Source: Dyella sp. AtDHG13 (GTDB lineage Bacteria > Pseudomonadota > Gammaproteobacteria > Xanthomonadales > Rhodanobacteraceae). Taken from it: a stretch of 64,000 nt of DNA. The position numbers were made by a program, and so were the translations under genes. The notes below the pieces were generated by a model that was given only the letters and a program-made list of their open reading frames with translations, had not been told where the DNA came from and made no database searches. Below are positions 1-8,586 of the stretch, in pieces. Each line of letters starts with the position of its first letter. The first letter of the stretch is position 1. Location: NCBI RefSeq assembly GCF_003201105.1, contig NZ_QICJ01000007.1, forward strand, positions 186,001-250,000. The letters are read 5' to 3'.

Positions 1-27
1 GCCGTTCCACGGCAAGCGACGATGGAA

Positions 28-321
28 TCAACGGGCGCTGGCGGCCACAGGCTGATGCGCAGGGCCTCGGGCCGTGCGCACGATGGCCCACACCACGGCC
101 GCCACCACGATCACGGGCAGGCAGACCGGCAGCAAGGCAAGCGCCACGATAGGTGCGGCAATCAACAAGGCAATGCCGCCGAAGAACAGGCCCAGCACCG
201 CGCCGATCAGGCTGAAAAGGCCGCCGATCAAGCTGAAGACCAGCTTGAACACCAGGCCGATCATCACCGCGCCCAGCCAGATGCCAAGCACCACCATCAA
301 GAGCACGCTCATTGCGATCAT
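28..321 (-). CDS. Small hydrophobic membrane protein, unknown function
   Basis: A 97-residue protein that is almost entirely hydrophobic. It reads as about three transmembrane segments (residues ~2-25, ~28-52, ~53-78) rich in Gly, Leu, Val and Ile, followed by a short basic and polar tail of about 15 residues. The start at 321 is chosen over an upstream in-frame ATG at 363 because AGGAG lies 7 nt before it. I see no catalytic or metal-binding motif. It resembles the many small uncharacterised inner-membrane proteins of proteobacteria and I cannot assign a function. It is divergent from the cysteine dioxygenase gene across a 224-nt gap that must hold promoters for both; no clear promoter boxes stood out there. 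Confidence 0.6.
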   Translation of the reverse strand: MIAMSVLLMVVLGIWLGAVMIGLVFKLVFSLIGGLFSLIGAVLGLFFGGIALLIAAPIVALALLPVCLPVIVVAAVVWAIVRTARGPAHQPVAASAR

Positions 322-545
322 GACGTTTCTCCTGCCGGCAGCATCGCCGGCGACCATGCGCATGGACGTGTTGAGGCGCCCGATGCGGTTTTCAAGGCCT
401 TCGCGGGAATCATGCTGCGCTTCTGCGGAAGGCCGCGCATGTCGCGAAAGTCATGCTGGAACGGTAGCGTTCGCTCACGCCGGGTTACGGGACTTTAACG
501 ACCCGCATGCTCCACTGCGCGCCGGTTTCCGTCGAGTAACATCGC

Positions 546-1124
546 ATGGCCAAACACATGCAACACCTCAAGGCGCTGCGTGAGATCGCGTTTGACTACG
601 GTGTGGGCGAACATCCCGACCTTGCCACCATGGCACGGGAGCTGAGCCGCGCGGTTTATCAGAACAAACAGGCGCTGGATGCGGATCTGGCCGATCTGCG
701 CACGCGCGACCAGGGCTTCGAGCGCTGGTTCGTTGCACAGCGCAGCAAGCCGGAGATCAGCGTGCTGGTGATGGCGTGGCCCGCCAATCACGCCACGCCC
801 ATCCATGATCACAATGGCCTGTGGGGCCTGGAACTGGCCCTGCACGGCGCGCTGGAAGTGGAGTCCTGGGATCGCGCCGAGGACGGGAAGATCCTGCGAT
901 TGACCGGCCGCGACTGGCTGGGCCCCGGTGACGTCACCTGGTTCGACGCGGACGACCGCTACGCGCACCGCTGCCGCAATCTGTCCCGGCACGAAACCGC
1001 GCTGACGCTTCACGTATACGGTGGCGATCTGGCACAGTACTTCACATACGAAGAAGCCGGCGAAGCCGGCCAGTGGACCAGGAACGCGCAGCGCAGCAGC
1101 ATCGCCGGCCGCCTGTACGCCTGA
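546..1124 (+). CDS. Cysteine dioxygenase-type cupin (thiol dioxygenase)
   Basis: A 192-residue cupin of the cysteine dioxygenase / 3-mercaptopropionate dioxygenase family, which uses one Fe(II) and O2 to oxidise a thiol to a sulfinate in the cytosol. The metal triad is visible: H87 and H89 in PIHDHNGLWG and H141 in YAHRCRN. The C-terminal HVYGGDLAQY is also typical of the family. The length fits the bacterial family (about 190-200). There is no strong ribosome site; ATG at 558 is an alternative start. The next gene, 36 nt downstream on the same strand, is a flavoprotein that probably shares its transcript. Whether the substrate is cysteine or 3-mercaptopropionate cannot be read from these motifs. 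Confidence 0.85.
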   Translation: MAKHMQHLKALREIAFDYGVGEHPDLATMARELSRAVYQNKQALDADLADLRTRDQGFERWFVAQRSKPEISVLVMAWPANHATPIHDHNGLWGLELALHGALEVESWDRAEDGKILRLTGRDWLGPGDVTWFDADDRYAHRCRNLSRHETALTLHVYGGDLAQYFTYEEAGEAGQWTRNAQRSSIAGRLYA

Positions 1125-1160
1125 GCCACGCACGTTCCAACGCTTTTTTAAGGGAGTGGC

Positions 1161-2534
1161 ATGTATCGACGGGTCGCCATCATCGGCGGCGGCGCTGCAG
1201 CGGCAGCGCTGCTGAGCGAGCTGCTGGAACGCCAGCCGCCGCAGCCGTTGCATCTGGACTGGTACACTGGCGGCGGTAACTCGCCGCGCGGCGTCGCGTA
1301 TGGCACGCGGTCCGACAAGCATCTGCTGAACGTGCGTGCCGCCTCGATGAGCATGTTCACCGCCAGGCCGCACGGTTTCCTCGATTTCGCCCAGCGCGGC
1401 GACAGCGCCATCGCCGGCACGGATTTCCTGCCGCGCCGTCTCTACGGCGACTATCTCGAGGCGGAAGTGGAGCGCGCGCTCGAACGCGCGCGCGCGGCCG
1501 GACACGACGTGCGCGTGCTGCCGTTCGCGGTGGACGCCATCGTGCCGGAGAGCGACGGCGTCACCGTCATTCACGGCGAGGAAAACGCGCATGTGGATGC
1601 GGCCGTGCTGGCTATCGGCTCATTGCCGCCGCAGCCCTTGAGCGGCGTCGCGGATGCCGCGCTCGCGAGCGGCCGCTACGTCACCGAGCCTTGGGGTTTT
1701 CTTGCGCAGGCCAAGCCGGACGCGCGACCGCTCAAGGTCGTGCTGATCGGCCTGGGCCTTACCGCCGTCGACGTGCTGCTGGAACTGTCCGCGCTGTGGC
1801 CCAACGCCACCTTCGAGGCCATTTCGCGTCACGGCCTGCTGCCGGAACCGCACCTGCATCAGGCCTCCGCGCCGGCCGACGACGGCAGCGAGCTGATCGA
1901 ATCCATGCGCGAGGCGCCGTATATCCGCACGTGGATTCGCCTGCTGCGCGAAGCCGTCGCGCAGAGCGCCGACTGGCGCACGGTGATCGACAGCCTGCGT
2001 CCGCATACACCTTCGCTGTGGGCGCTGCTGCCCGAAGCGGAGCGTTCGCGCTTCCTGCGGCATGCACGCTGGGCGTGGGAACGCGTGCGCCATCGCATGC
2101 CGCCGCAGGTGATGGCCGCAATGAAGGCATTGGAAGACGCCGGCCGCCTGCACCGCCGCCGTGGCCGCCTGCAGGCGGTGGACGTGGCGGGCGACAAGCT
2201 GCATCTGGACATCCGCTTGCCGCACGGCAAGGGCGTGGAAACCATGGACGCCGACCTGGTGATCCAGACGGTGGGCCTCAATACCGACGTGCGCCGCACG
2301 CAACACGCGCTGATCCGCCAGCTGACCACCAACGGTCACGTGACCGCCGACCCGCTGGGCCTTGGCGTCACCGCCACCACCGAAGGCCGTGTGAAGCACG
2401 GCGAGCAGACCTGGCCGCACTTCTACGCCATCGGCACCCTGCTCCGCGGCGTGCTGTGGGAATCGACGGCCATGCCGGAGATCCGCCAGCAGGCCCGCAA
2501 TCTTGCGGACCGCCTGGTGAAGAGCGAGAAGTGA
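1161..2534 (+). CDS. FAD/NAD(P)-binding oxidoreductase (COG4529-like)
   Basis: A 457-residue flavoprotein of the uncharacterised FAD/NAD(P)-binding group often called COG4529. The N terminus RRVAIIGGGAAAAALLSEL is a Rossmann FAD-binding loop. The motif GVAYGTRSDKHLLNVRA (about residues 48-64) is characteristic of the group. A second nucleotide-binding strand, KVVLIGLGLTAVDVLLEL, lies near residue 195, and the C terminus has a typical flavoprotein closing segment (HFYAIGTLLRGVLWESTAMPE, read in two parts around residues 420-440). AGGGAG sits 5 nt before the ATG. It follows the thiol dioxygenase in the same direction, which suggests a role in sulfur or thiol oxidation, but the substrate is unknown. 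Its stop codon lies inside the left arm of a long inverted repeat. Confidence 0.75.
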   Translation: MYRRVAIIGGGAAAAALLSELLERQPPQPLHLDWYTGGGNSPRGVAYGTRSDKHLLNVRAASMSMFTARPHGFLDFAQRGDSAIAGTDFLPRRLYGDYLEAEVERALERARAAGHDVRVLPFAVDAIVPESDGVTVIHGEENAHVDAAVLAIGSLPPQPLSGVADAALASGRYVTEPWGFLAQAKPDARPLKVVLIGLGLTAVDVLLELSALWPNATFEAISRHGLLPEPHLHQASAPADDGSELIESMREAPYIRTWIRLLREAVAQSADWRTVIDSLRPHTPSLWALLPEAERSRFLRHARWAWERVRHRMPPQVMAAMKALEDAGRLHRRRGRLQAVDVAGDKLHLDIRLPHGKGVETMDADLVIQTVGLNTDVRRTQHALIRQLTTNGHVTADPLGLGVTATTEGRVKHGEQTWPHFYAIGTLLRGVLWESTAMPEIRQQARNLADRLVKSEK

Positions 2535-2689
2535 GTGAAGAGAAGTGAGTAGTGAGAGAGAGCGTGGCGCTGGCCTGCTCTGTCTTACTCCTCACTTCTC
2601 TGATTTCGCTTTCCAGCGCCGAAGGAGGTGAGGGAAAGCGTCACGCAGCAAGCTCTCTCTCACTACTCACTCCTCTTAACTCACTCCTG
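2526..2689. repeat. Long imperfect inverted repeat (GTGAGTAGTGAGAG type)
   Basis: The arms at about 2528-2563 and 2652-2688 are inverted copies of roughly 36 bp with only a few mismatches; the innermost 19 bp (2545-2563 and 2652-2670) are exact. A second, shorter stem lies inside (GGCGCTGG near 2565-2572 against CCAGCGCC at 2613-2620), and the central TTACTCCTCACTTCTCT (2585-2601) is a third, partial copy of the arm in the reverse sense. The element spans the stop codon of the flavoprotein gene and ends just after the stop of the convergent dehydrogenase. It could act as a bidirectional terminator or be a dispersed palindromic element. The purine-rich, GTGAG-repetitive composition is unlike the two common REP types elsewhere in this window. 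Confidence 0.7.
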
Positions 2690-2694
2690 CCTTC

Positions 2695-3708
2695 TCACCA
2701 TCCGCTCAGCACGATTTTCCCGATCGTGCTTGCACTTTCCACCTGCTCATGCGCACGGCGAAGATTGGCCGCGTTGATGACGCCCATGTTCTCGCGCAGC
2801 GTGGTGCGCAACACGCCGGCGTCGACCAGATCCGCCGCCTCGTTGAGCAACTGGTGCTGTGCCTGCATGTCCTCGGTGTGGAACAGCGAGCGGGTGTACA
2901 TGAGCTCCCAGTGCAGCGACAGGCTCTTCTGCTTGAGCAGACGGATGTCGATCGGCGTGGCGGGATCGTCGATCAAGGCGAGCTTGCCTTGCGGCTTGAG
3001 CAGCTCGACCAGGGCCGGATAGTGCTGGTCGGTATGCGTAAGGCTGAGCACGTAGTCCACGCCTTGCGGCGCCATCGCCTTCACCGCCGTCACCAGATCG
3101 CCGCGATGATCGACCGCATGATGCGCGCCCAGTTCTTTCACCCATGACTGCGTGTCGGCGCGCGACGCCGTGGCGATCACCGTGAAGTTGGTCAGCCGGC
3201 GTGCCAGCTGGATGGCCATCGAACCCACGCCGCCCGCGCCGCCGACCACGAGAATCACGCCGCTGCGCGCCGTGCTGCCACGGGGCACGCCCAGGCGGTC
3301 GAACAGCATTTCCCATGCCGTGATGGTGGTGAGCGGCAAGGCAGCCGCCTGCGCGAAATCGAGGGTCGACGGCTTGCGCCCCACGATGCGTTCGTCGACC
3401 AGCTGGAATTGGGCATTGCTGCCGGCCCGATCGATGGCGCCCGCGTAGTACACGTCGTCACCGGGCTTGAACAAGGTGACGTCGGCGCCCACGGCAACCA
3501 CGGTGCCCGAGGCATCCCAGCCGAGCACCTTGTCGACGCCCTGCGGATCGGTGCGCAGGCGCACCTTGGTATCGACCGGATTGACCGACACGGCCTCCAC
3601 CCGCACCAGCACATCGCGTCCTTGCGGCGACGGCTGCGGAAGCTGCACATCGATAAGGCTCTGCACGTCGGTGATGGGCAGGCTGTGCCGATAGGCAACG
3701 GCTTTCAT
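2695..3708 (-). CDS. Zinc-type alcohol dehydrogenase-like / quinone reductase (MDR family)
   Basis: A 337-residue medium-chain dehydrogenase/reductase. The N-terminal GroES-like half has the signature VRVEAVSVNPVDTKVR (about residues 35-50) and GWDASGTVVAVG. The NAD(P)-binding loop VVGGAGGVGSMAIQLAR lies near residue 155. The catalytic Zn-ligand Cys/His cluster of true alcohol dehydrogenases is not evident, so an NADPH-dependent quinone or enal reductase activity is more likely than alcohol oxidation. The start is supported by AAGGAG 7 nt upstream. A PRISE-type SDR gene lies 39 nt upstream on the same strand and an MFS pump gene before that. The three probably form an operon, 6069 to 2695, divergent from a LysR regulator. 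Confidence 0.85.
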   Translation of the reverse strand: MKAVAYRHSLPITDVQSLIDVQLPQPSPQGRDVLVRVEAVSVNPVDTKVRLRTDPQGVDKVLGWDASGTVVAVGADVTLFKPGDDVYYAGAIDRAGSNAQFQLVDERIVGRKPSTLDFAQAAALPLTTITAWEMLFDRLGVPRGSTARSGVILVVGGAGGVGSMAIQLARRLTNFTVIATASRADTQSWVKELGAHHAVDHRGDLVTAVKAMAPQGVDYVLSLTHTDQHYPALVELLKPQGKLALIDDPATPIDIRLLKQKSLSLHWELMYTRSLFHTEDMQAQHQLLNEAADLVDAGVLRTTLRENMGVINAANLRRAHEQVESASTIGKIVLSGW

Positions 3709-3747
3709 GCATGACTCCTTGAGAGGGGAAAACGGTAAAGGGGAAAC

Positions 3748-4806
3748 TCAGGGAATGATTCTGCGCCGGCGAAAGTCGTCAAACAGTCGCGTAAACATCG
3801 CCTTGGTTTCCACGTGTTCGTGGAAGCCGTGGCGGCGCGCCTTGGAACCGTCGCCGAACATGTCGTAGTCCCATGAGAACACGAAGTCCGCGAAACGCCA
3901 GGACGATACCTGCGACCAGCCATGCGGCGCCAGGCCGTGGCGTTCGCCCATGGCCTTCCACAGCGGCGCCTTGTCCGCCATCACCGTGTCCAGCGACAAC
4001 GGCAAGGGCGGCGCCACCGGCACGCCGAAATAGTCGGCGATGAAGGGCCACATCTCGCTCCAGCGGAACAGATCGCCGTTGGTGATGTTGAACGCCTGGT
4101 TGGCGCAACGCGGCTCGGTGGCGGCCCACACGGTGGCGCGCGCGAGCAGGCCGGCGTCGGTCATTTCCAGCAGACGGTCGTAAGCGCCCGGTTTACCGGG
4201 AAAGCGCAGCGGCAGGCCGAGCTCCTTGCTGATCGACGCATAGACGGCTATCGCCAGCGCCAGGTTCATGGGATTACCCAGCGCAAACCCGCCGACCACC
4301 GCCGGTCGAATCGCCGACCAGTTCCAGGCCTTGCCCTGCTGGCGCGCCTCGAGGAACCGCTGCTGGTCGTGCATGAATTCCGGCGGCATGAAGGCCGCAT
4401 CGGTTTCGCGCGCCGGCGTCTTGAACGGACCAAGGTGACCGCCGTAGACCTTGTAGCCCTGCATCAGGCTGATGTGTTGCAGGTGCGCCGCCACCGGTTC
4501 GATGGCATCGACCACATTCACCAGCATGGCGAGATTCGGCGGCACCAGTTCCGCCCAGGTGGGGCGATCCTGGTAGGCGGTGTAGAACACGTGCGTCACA
4601 TCGGTCAGCGCACCGAGTTTCGCGCGCGCATCGTCGATGTCGAGCAGATCGACGGCGATGTGCCGCACGCGCGCCTGGTCTTCACCGCCGCGTCGCGACA
4701 GGCCGATCACGCGCCAGTCGTCCAGCGTCGACAGATGATCGATCAGATTGCGGCCGATCACGCCCTGCGCGCCGACGACGAGGGCTACCTTGGGTTGCGT
4801 GGTCAT
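3748..4806 (-). CDS. SDR oxidoreductase, progesterone-5-beta-reductase/iridoid synthase-like (PRISE)
   Basis: A 352-residue extended short-chain dehydrogenase. The nucleotide loop VVGAQGVIGRNLIDHL (about residues 10-25) has the GxxGxxG pattern, followed by GLSRRGG, which is typical of NADPH-binding PRISE enzymes. HISLMQGYKVYGGHLG (about residues 112-127) contains the Tyr/Lys region, and AIRPAVVGGFALGNPMN follows. This family reduces activated C=C bonds of enones. The real bacterial substrate is not known. It sits between the MDR dehydrogenase gene and the MFS pump gene on the same strand, so it is probably co-transcribed with them. The combination suggests reductive detoxification of an electrophile plus export. 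Confidence 0.8.
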   Translation of the reverse strand: MTTQPKVALVVGAQGVIGRNLIDHLSTLDDWRVIGLSRRGGEDQARVRHIAVDLLDIDDARAKLGALTDVTHVFYTAYQDRPTWAELVPPNLAMLVNVVDAIEPVAAHLQHISLMQGYKVYGGHLGPFKTPARETDAAFMPPEFMHDQQRFLEARQQGKAWNWSAIRPAVVGGFALGNPMNLALAIAVYASISKELGLPLRFPGKPGAYDRLLEMTDAGLLARATVWAATEPRCANQAFNITNGDLFRWSEMWPFIADYFGVPVAPPLPLSLDTVMADKAPLWKAMGERHGLAPHGWSQVSSWRFADFVFSWDYDMFGDGSKARRHGFHEHVETKAMFTRLFDDFRRRRIIP

Positions 4807-4839
4807 GACGTTCCTTCGCTTGGGGAGAGTGCGGCGCGG

Positions 4840-6069
4840 TCAGGCGCCTGCGGCGCAGGTCGCCACGTTGGCGCCGCGACGGCGCTCCAGCGCGGCGCTG
4901 ATCAGCGTGGCCAGCAGGCCGAGCAAGGCGACCACAGCGCCCGCGATGCTCACGGAAGACAGGCCCAGATTCATGTCGATCATCGAGCCGCCGATGAACG
5001 CGCCGATGGCGTTGCCCAGGTTGAACGCGGCGATATTGAGCGTGGAGGCCAGATGCGGACCTTCGCTTGCCTGCTGCACCACGCGCATCTGCAGCGGCGG
5101 CACGGTGGCGAAGGCGGCAATGCCCCAGACGAACACGGTGACGATGGCGGCGACGGTGCTGTGCATGGTCCAGGCGAAGGCGAACATGATCAGCGCCAGC
5201 ACCACCAGCACGCCGGCCAGCGACGGCATCAGGCGCCAGTCCGCCAGGCGGCCGCCCAGCATGTTGCCGATGGTCGTGCCCACGCCGAACAGGATCAGCA
5301 CCCAGCCCGTGGCGCCCACGCTCACATGCGACACCTGCTGCAGGATCGGCGCGATGTAGGTGAACACGGTGAACACGCCGCCAAAGCCCAGCACCGTCAT
5401 CAGCAGCGCCAGCAAAACCTGCGGCTGGCGCAGCACGCCAAGCTCACGCTTCATGTGCGGCGACGGCAGGTCCGGCAGTGCCGGCACCAGACGCCACACG
5501 GCGATGGCCGCCACGATGCCCAGCCCCGTGACGGCGGCGAAGGTGGAGCGCCAGCCGGCCCACTGGCCCAGGAAGGTGCCGAACGGCACGCCCAGCACGT
5601 TGGCCAGGGTCAGGCCGGTGAACATCAGCGCGATGGCGCGGGCGGCCTGCCCGCGCGGCACCACATGCGAAGCCACCACCGCGCCGATGCCGAAGAACGA
5701 GCCATGGCAGAACGCCGCCACCACGCGCGCCACCATCAGCACGCCGTAGTTGGGCGCCACGGCGCAGAGCGCATTGCCCAGGATGAAGAGGCCCAGCAGC
5801 AACAGCAGCGCGTTGCGGCGCTCCATGCGCGCGGTAAGCGCCGCCAGCAGCGGCGCGCCGGCCGCCACGCCCAGCGCGTAGCCAGACACCAGCAGGCCGG
5901 CAGAGGGGATGCTGACGTGCAGGTCCGAGGCGACCTCGGGCAGCAGCCCCATGATCACGAACTCGGTGGTGCCGATGGCGAAGGCCGCCACCGAGAGGGC
6001 CAGCAAGGCCAGCCGGGAGGGTCCGGACGCCGTGGCGCCGGGCGTTGCAAGGGAATCGGGGGCGTTCAT
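4840..6069 (-). CDS. MFS efflux transporter, DHA1 family (AraJ/YdhP-like)
   Basis: A 409-residue integral membrane protein with 12 predicted transmembrane segments. TM1 carries AFAIGTTEFVIMGLLPEV, a hallmark of the AraJ/YdhP/NepI branch of DHA1 drug:proton antiporters, and loop 2-3 carries a shortened motif (LTARMERR). The start was set at 6069; a second in-frame ATG at 6099 would add 10 residues, and neither has a strong ribosome site. It is the first gene of a probable three-gene minus-strand operon with two reductases and is divergent from a LysR regulator across about 125 nt, the usual arrangement for a regulator and its target. The substrate is unknown. Confidence 0.85.
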   Translation of the reverse strand: MNAPDSLATPGATASGPSRLALLALSVAAFAIGTTEFVIMGLLPEVASDLHVSIPSAGLLVSGYALGVAAGAPLLAALTARMERRNALLLLLGLFILGNALCAVAPNYGVLMVARVVAAFCHGSFFGIGAVVASHVVPRGQAARAIALMFTGLTLANVLGVPFGTFLGQWAGWRSTFAAVTGLGIVAAIAVWRLVPALPDLPSPHMKRELGVLRQPQVLLALLMTVLGFGGVFTVFTYIAPILQQVSHVSVGATGWVLILFGVGTTIGNMLGGRLADWRLMPSLAGVLVVLALIMFAFAWTMHSTVAAIVTVFVWGIAAFATVPPLQMRVVQQASEGPHLASTLNIAAFNLGNAIGAFIGGSMIDMNLGLSSVSIAGAVVALLGLLATLISAALERRRGANVATCAAGA

Positions 6070-6193
6070 GGGAGGATCCCTGACGGAAATGGCCGCCACT
6101 TTGCGCCTTGTCGTTTCTTGCGGGAATTGAGCAAACTAGAGATGCATCTTTTCCCAGAAGTTAAAGATGCGCACTTTCCTGGCTAGGGAGCTC

Positions 6194-7123
6194 ATGGTCG
6201 ATTTCGAAGACATGCGCCTGTTCGTCCGGGCCGTTGGCGAGGGCAGCCTGTCGGCCGCCGGACGGGAACTGGGCCTGTCGCCGGCCGCCGCCAGCAAGCG
6301 CCTGACGCGGCTGGAGACCGCGCTGGGCGTGCGGCTGCTGCAGCGCAGCTCGCGCCGCCTGGTGCTCACCGAGGAAGGCACCATCTACTACGAGCGCTGC
6401 CAGGCCATCATCGCCGATGTGGACGACGCCAACTCCGCCGTCGGGCTGCGCCAGCTGGAAGTGCGCGGCCAGCTGCACATCTCCGCCTCGGTGGACATGG
6501 GGCGCCAATACGTCGGCCCCATCGCCGCCGATTTCGCCGGCCAGCATCCGCAGCTGCACCTGCGCGTGACCAATTCCGACGCCATGCTCGACCTGTTCGA
6601 GCACGGCGTGGACGTCGCCGTGCGCGGCGGCAGCATGGCCGATTCGCGGCTGGTGTCGCGCCTGCTGGCCAGCAACTTCCGCGTGCTATGCGCCTCGCCG
6701 GGCTACCTGGAACGCCACGGCCATCCGCGCAGCGTCGAGGAGCTGCGGCAGCACCGCTGCCTGATGCTGCACCGCCCCGGCCACGGCGTGCTGCCGTGGA
6801 TCATGCAGACGCCGGAAGGGCCGCGCCCGCTGCGCGTGGAGGCCGCCATCACCTGCGACAACGGCGACCTGATGCGCGAACTCGCCGTGGCCGGCCACGG
6901 CATCGCCTTCAAGTCCGCGTGGGACATCGCCGCGGACGTGCGCGCGGGCCGGCTGGTTCCGCTCAAGGGCGACGTGATCCTGCCGGATGCCCACATCTAT
7001 GCCATCTATCCGAGCCGCGCCTACCTGCCGGCACGCATCCGCCTGTTCGTGGATCATCTGCAGCAGGAACTGAAGGCGCGCGAGCAGGACGTGCTCGATA
7101 CCGTGCGCGCCGCCATGCGCTGA
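6194..7123 (+). CDS. LysR-family transcriptional regulator
   Basis: A 309-residue LysR-type regulator. The winged helix-turn-helix is at the N terminus (FEDMRLFVRAV, then SLSAAGRELGLSPAAASKRL and LGVRLLQRSSR, residues ~5-60). The effector-binding domain begins near residue 90 and has the family segments VDVAVRGG and VAGHGIAF. The start at 6194 is preferred over 6167 because AGGGAG precedes it and it gives the usual N-terminal length. It is divergent from the MFS/SDR/MDR operon and most likely controls it and itself. The inducer cannot be deduced. The downstream cardiolipin synthase gene starts 48 nt after this stop and may be read through. Confidence 0.9.
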   Translation: MVDFEDMRLFVRAVGEGSLSAAGRELGLSPAAASKRLTRLETALGVRLLQRSSRRLVLTEEGTIYYERCQAIIADVDDANSAVGLRQLEVRGQLHISASVDMGRQYVGPIAADFAGQHPQLHLRVTNSDAMLDLFEHGVDVAVRGGSMADSRLVSRLLASNFRVLCASPGYLERHGHPRSVEELRQHRCLMLHRPGHGVLPWIMQTPEGPRPLRVEAAITCDNGDLMRELAVAGHGIAFKSAWDIAADVRAGRLVPLKGDVILPDAHIYAIYPSRAYLPARIRLFVDHLQQELKAREQDVLDTVRAAMR

Positions 7124-7170
7124 CCCTACGGACCCGCCATGCCCACCCCACGCCATCCTCGCCACGCCAC

Positions 7171-8577
7171 ATGCTGACCACCATCCTCGGCGCCTTGCTG
7201 CTCACCCTGCACGTAGCCGGCGTGCTGGCCGCCATGCATGCGGTGATGAACACGCGCACGCCGCAGGGCGCGTTCGCCTGGGCGCTGGGCCTGGTGTTCC
7301 TGCCCTACGTCACGCTGGTGCCGTACCTCTATCTCGGACGCAGCCGCTTCCACGGCTACGTGGACCTGCACCGCGCGCGGCGCGGGCAGATCCAGGCGCT
7401 GATGACCGGCGAACCACTGGCCGCCCGCGACAGCCCGCCCGTGGTCAGCGAGCGCTACGGCGAAATCGCGCACATGCTGGGCGCGCGTTTCCATGCGGGC
7501 CAGCGCCTGCGCCTGCTGGTGGACGGAGACGCCACGTTCGACGCCATCCTCGGCGCCATCGCCCAGTCGCAGCGCTGCGTGCTGGTGCAGTTCTTCATCA
7601 TCCACGACGACATGCTCGGCAAGCGCATGCAGCAGGCCTTGATCGACCGCGTGCGCGCCGGCGTGGACGTCTGCGTGCTGTACGACGGCATCGGCAGCCA
7701 CGCACTGCCCCACGGCTACGTGGACACGCTGCGCGCGGCGGGCGTGAGCATCCATCCGTTCGCCACGCAGCGGCGCAGCAACCGTTTCCAGCTGAACTTC
7801 CGCAACCACCGCAAGATCGTCGTGGTCGATGGCGTGCGCGGCTACGTCGGCGGGCTCAACGTGGGCGACGAGTATCTCGGGCTCAAGCCGCCGCTGGCGC
7901 CATGGCGCGACACGCACCTGGAAATCGAAGGCCCCGCCGTGGCGGACCTGCAGCGCAGTTTCGCCGAAGACTGGCACTGGGTGACCGGCGCCCTGCCGCC
8001 CCTGCTCAAGCCGGCGCCGGGCGAAGGCAGCGCGCACACGCTGATCGCCGCCACAGGGCCGGCGGATCGCCAGGAAACCTGCTCGCTGTTCTTCGTCGGC
8101 CTGATCCACGCGGCGCGCCGGCGCCTGTGGATCACCACGCCGTACTTCGTGCCCGACCAGGCGGTGATGTCGGCGCTGCGGCTGGCGGTGTTCCGCGGGG
8201 TGGATGTGCGCGTGCTCATTCCCTCGCGCCCCGATCACCACACGGTGTTCCTCGCCTCCACGCTGTACGCGCACGACGCGCTGCGCGCGGGCATCCGCAT
8301 GTTCCGCTACCAGCCGGGTTTCATCCACGAGAAGGTCTTGCTGGTGGACGACGACACCGCGTCGGTGGGCAGCATGAACCTCGACAACCGTTCGTTCCGT
8401 CTGAATTTCGAGATCGGCGCCTTGAACGTGGACCGCGCGTTCGCCGCGCAGGTGGAAGCCATGCTGTGCAACGACTTCGCGCATGCGCACGAGGTCACCG
8501 AGGCGGAGTACGACAAGGCGCCTTACCTGCGCCGGCTGGCGATGCACATCGCCCGGCTGTTCGACCCCGTGCTCTGA
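7171..8577 (+). CDS. Cardiolipin synthase (phospholipase D family)
   Basis: A 468-residue membrane enzyme that joins phosphatidylglycerol molecules into cardiolipin at the inner membrane. Two N-terminal hydrophobic segments (residues ~2-20 and ~32-53) match the PLDc_N region of bacterial cardiolipin synthases. Two HxKxxxxD catalytic motifs are visible, HRKIVVVDG near residue 213 and HEKVLLVDD near residue 388, each followed by the expected GGLNVGDEY and GSMNLDNRSF. The length matches ClsA-type enzymes. The start at 7171 was chosen because it begins directly at the first membrane segment; the open frame extends much further upstream without coding character. It follows the LysR gene on the same strand. 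The symbol is left blank because several cls paralogues are common. Confidence 0.9.
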   Translation: MLTTILGALLLTLHVAGVLAAMHAVMNTRTPQGAFAWALGLVFLPYVTLVPYLYLGRSRFHGYVDLHRARRGQIQALMTGEPLAARDSPPVVSERYGEIAHMLGARFHAGQRLRLLVDGDATFDAILGAIAQSQRCVLVQFFIIHDDMLGKRMQQALIDRVRAGVDVCVLYDGIGSHALPHGYVDTLRAAGVSIHPFATQRRSNRFQLNFRNHRKIVVVDGVRGYVGGLNVGDEYLGLKPPLAPWRDTHLEIEGPAVADLQRSFAEDWHWVTGALPPLLKPAPGEGSAHTLIAATGPADRQETCSLFFVGLIHAARRRLWITTPYFVPDQAVMSALRLAVFRGVDVRVLIPSRPDHHTVFLASTLYAHDALRAGIRMFRYQPGFIHEKVLLVDDDTASVGSMNLDNRSFRLNFEIGALNVDRAFAAQVEAMLCNDFAHAHEVTEAEYDKAPYLRRLAMHIARLFDPVL

Positions 8578-8586
8578 GCGCCGGAA

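Noticed and set aside
3922-6186. A 754-codon open frame on the plus strand opposite the SDR and MFS genes
   Set aside because: It is rich in His, Gln, Arg and Ala with no family motif, and it lies antisense to two genes with clear domains; it is a GC-bias shadow. The same applies to other very long frames such as 8875-10428, 7126-8547 (minus), 36814-38949 (minus) and 44269-46380.
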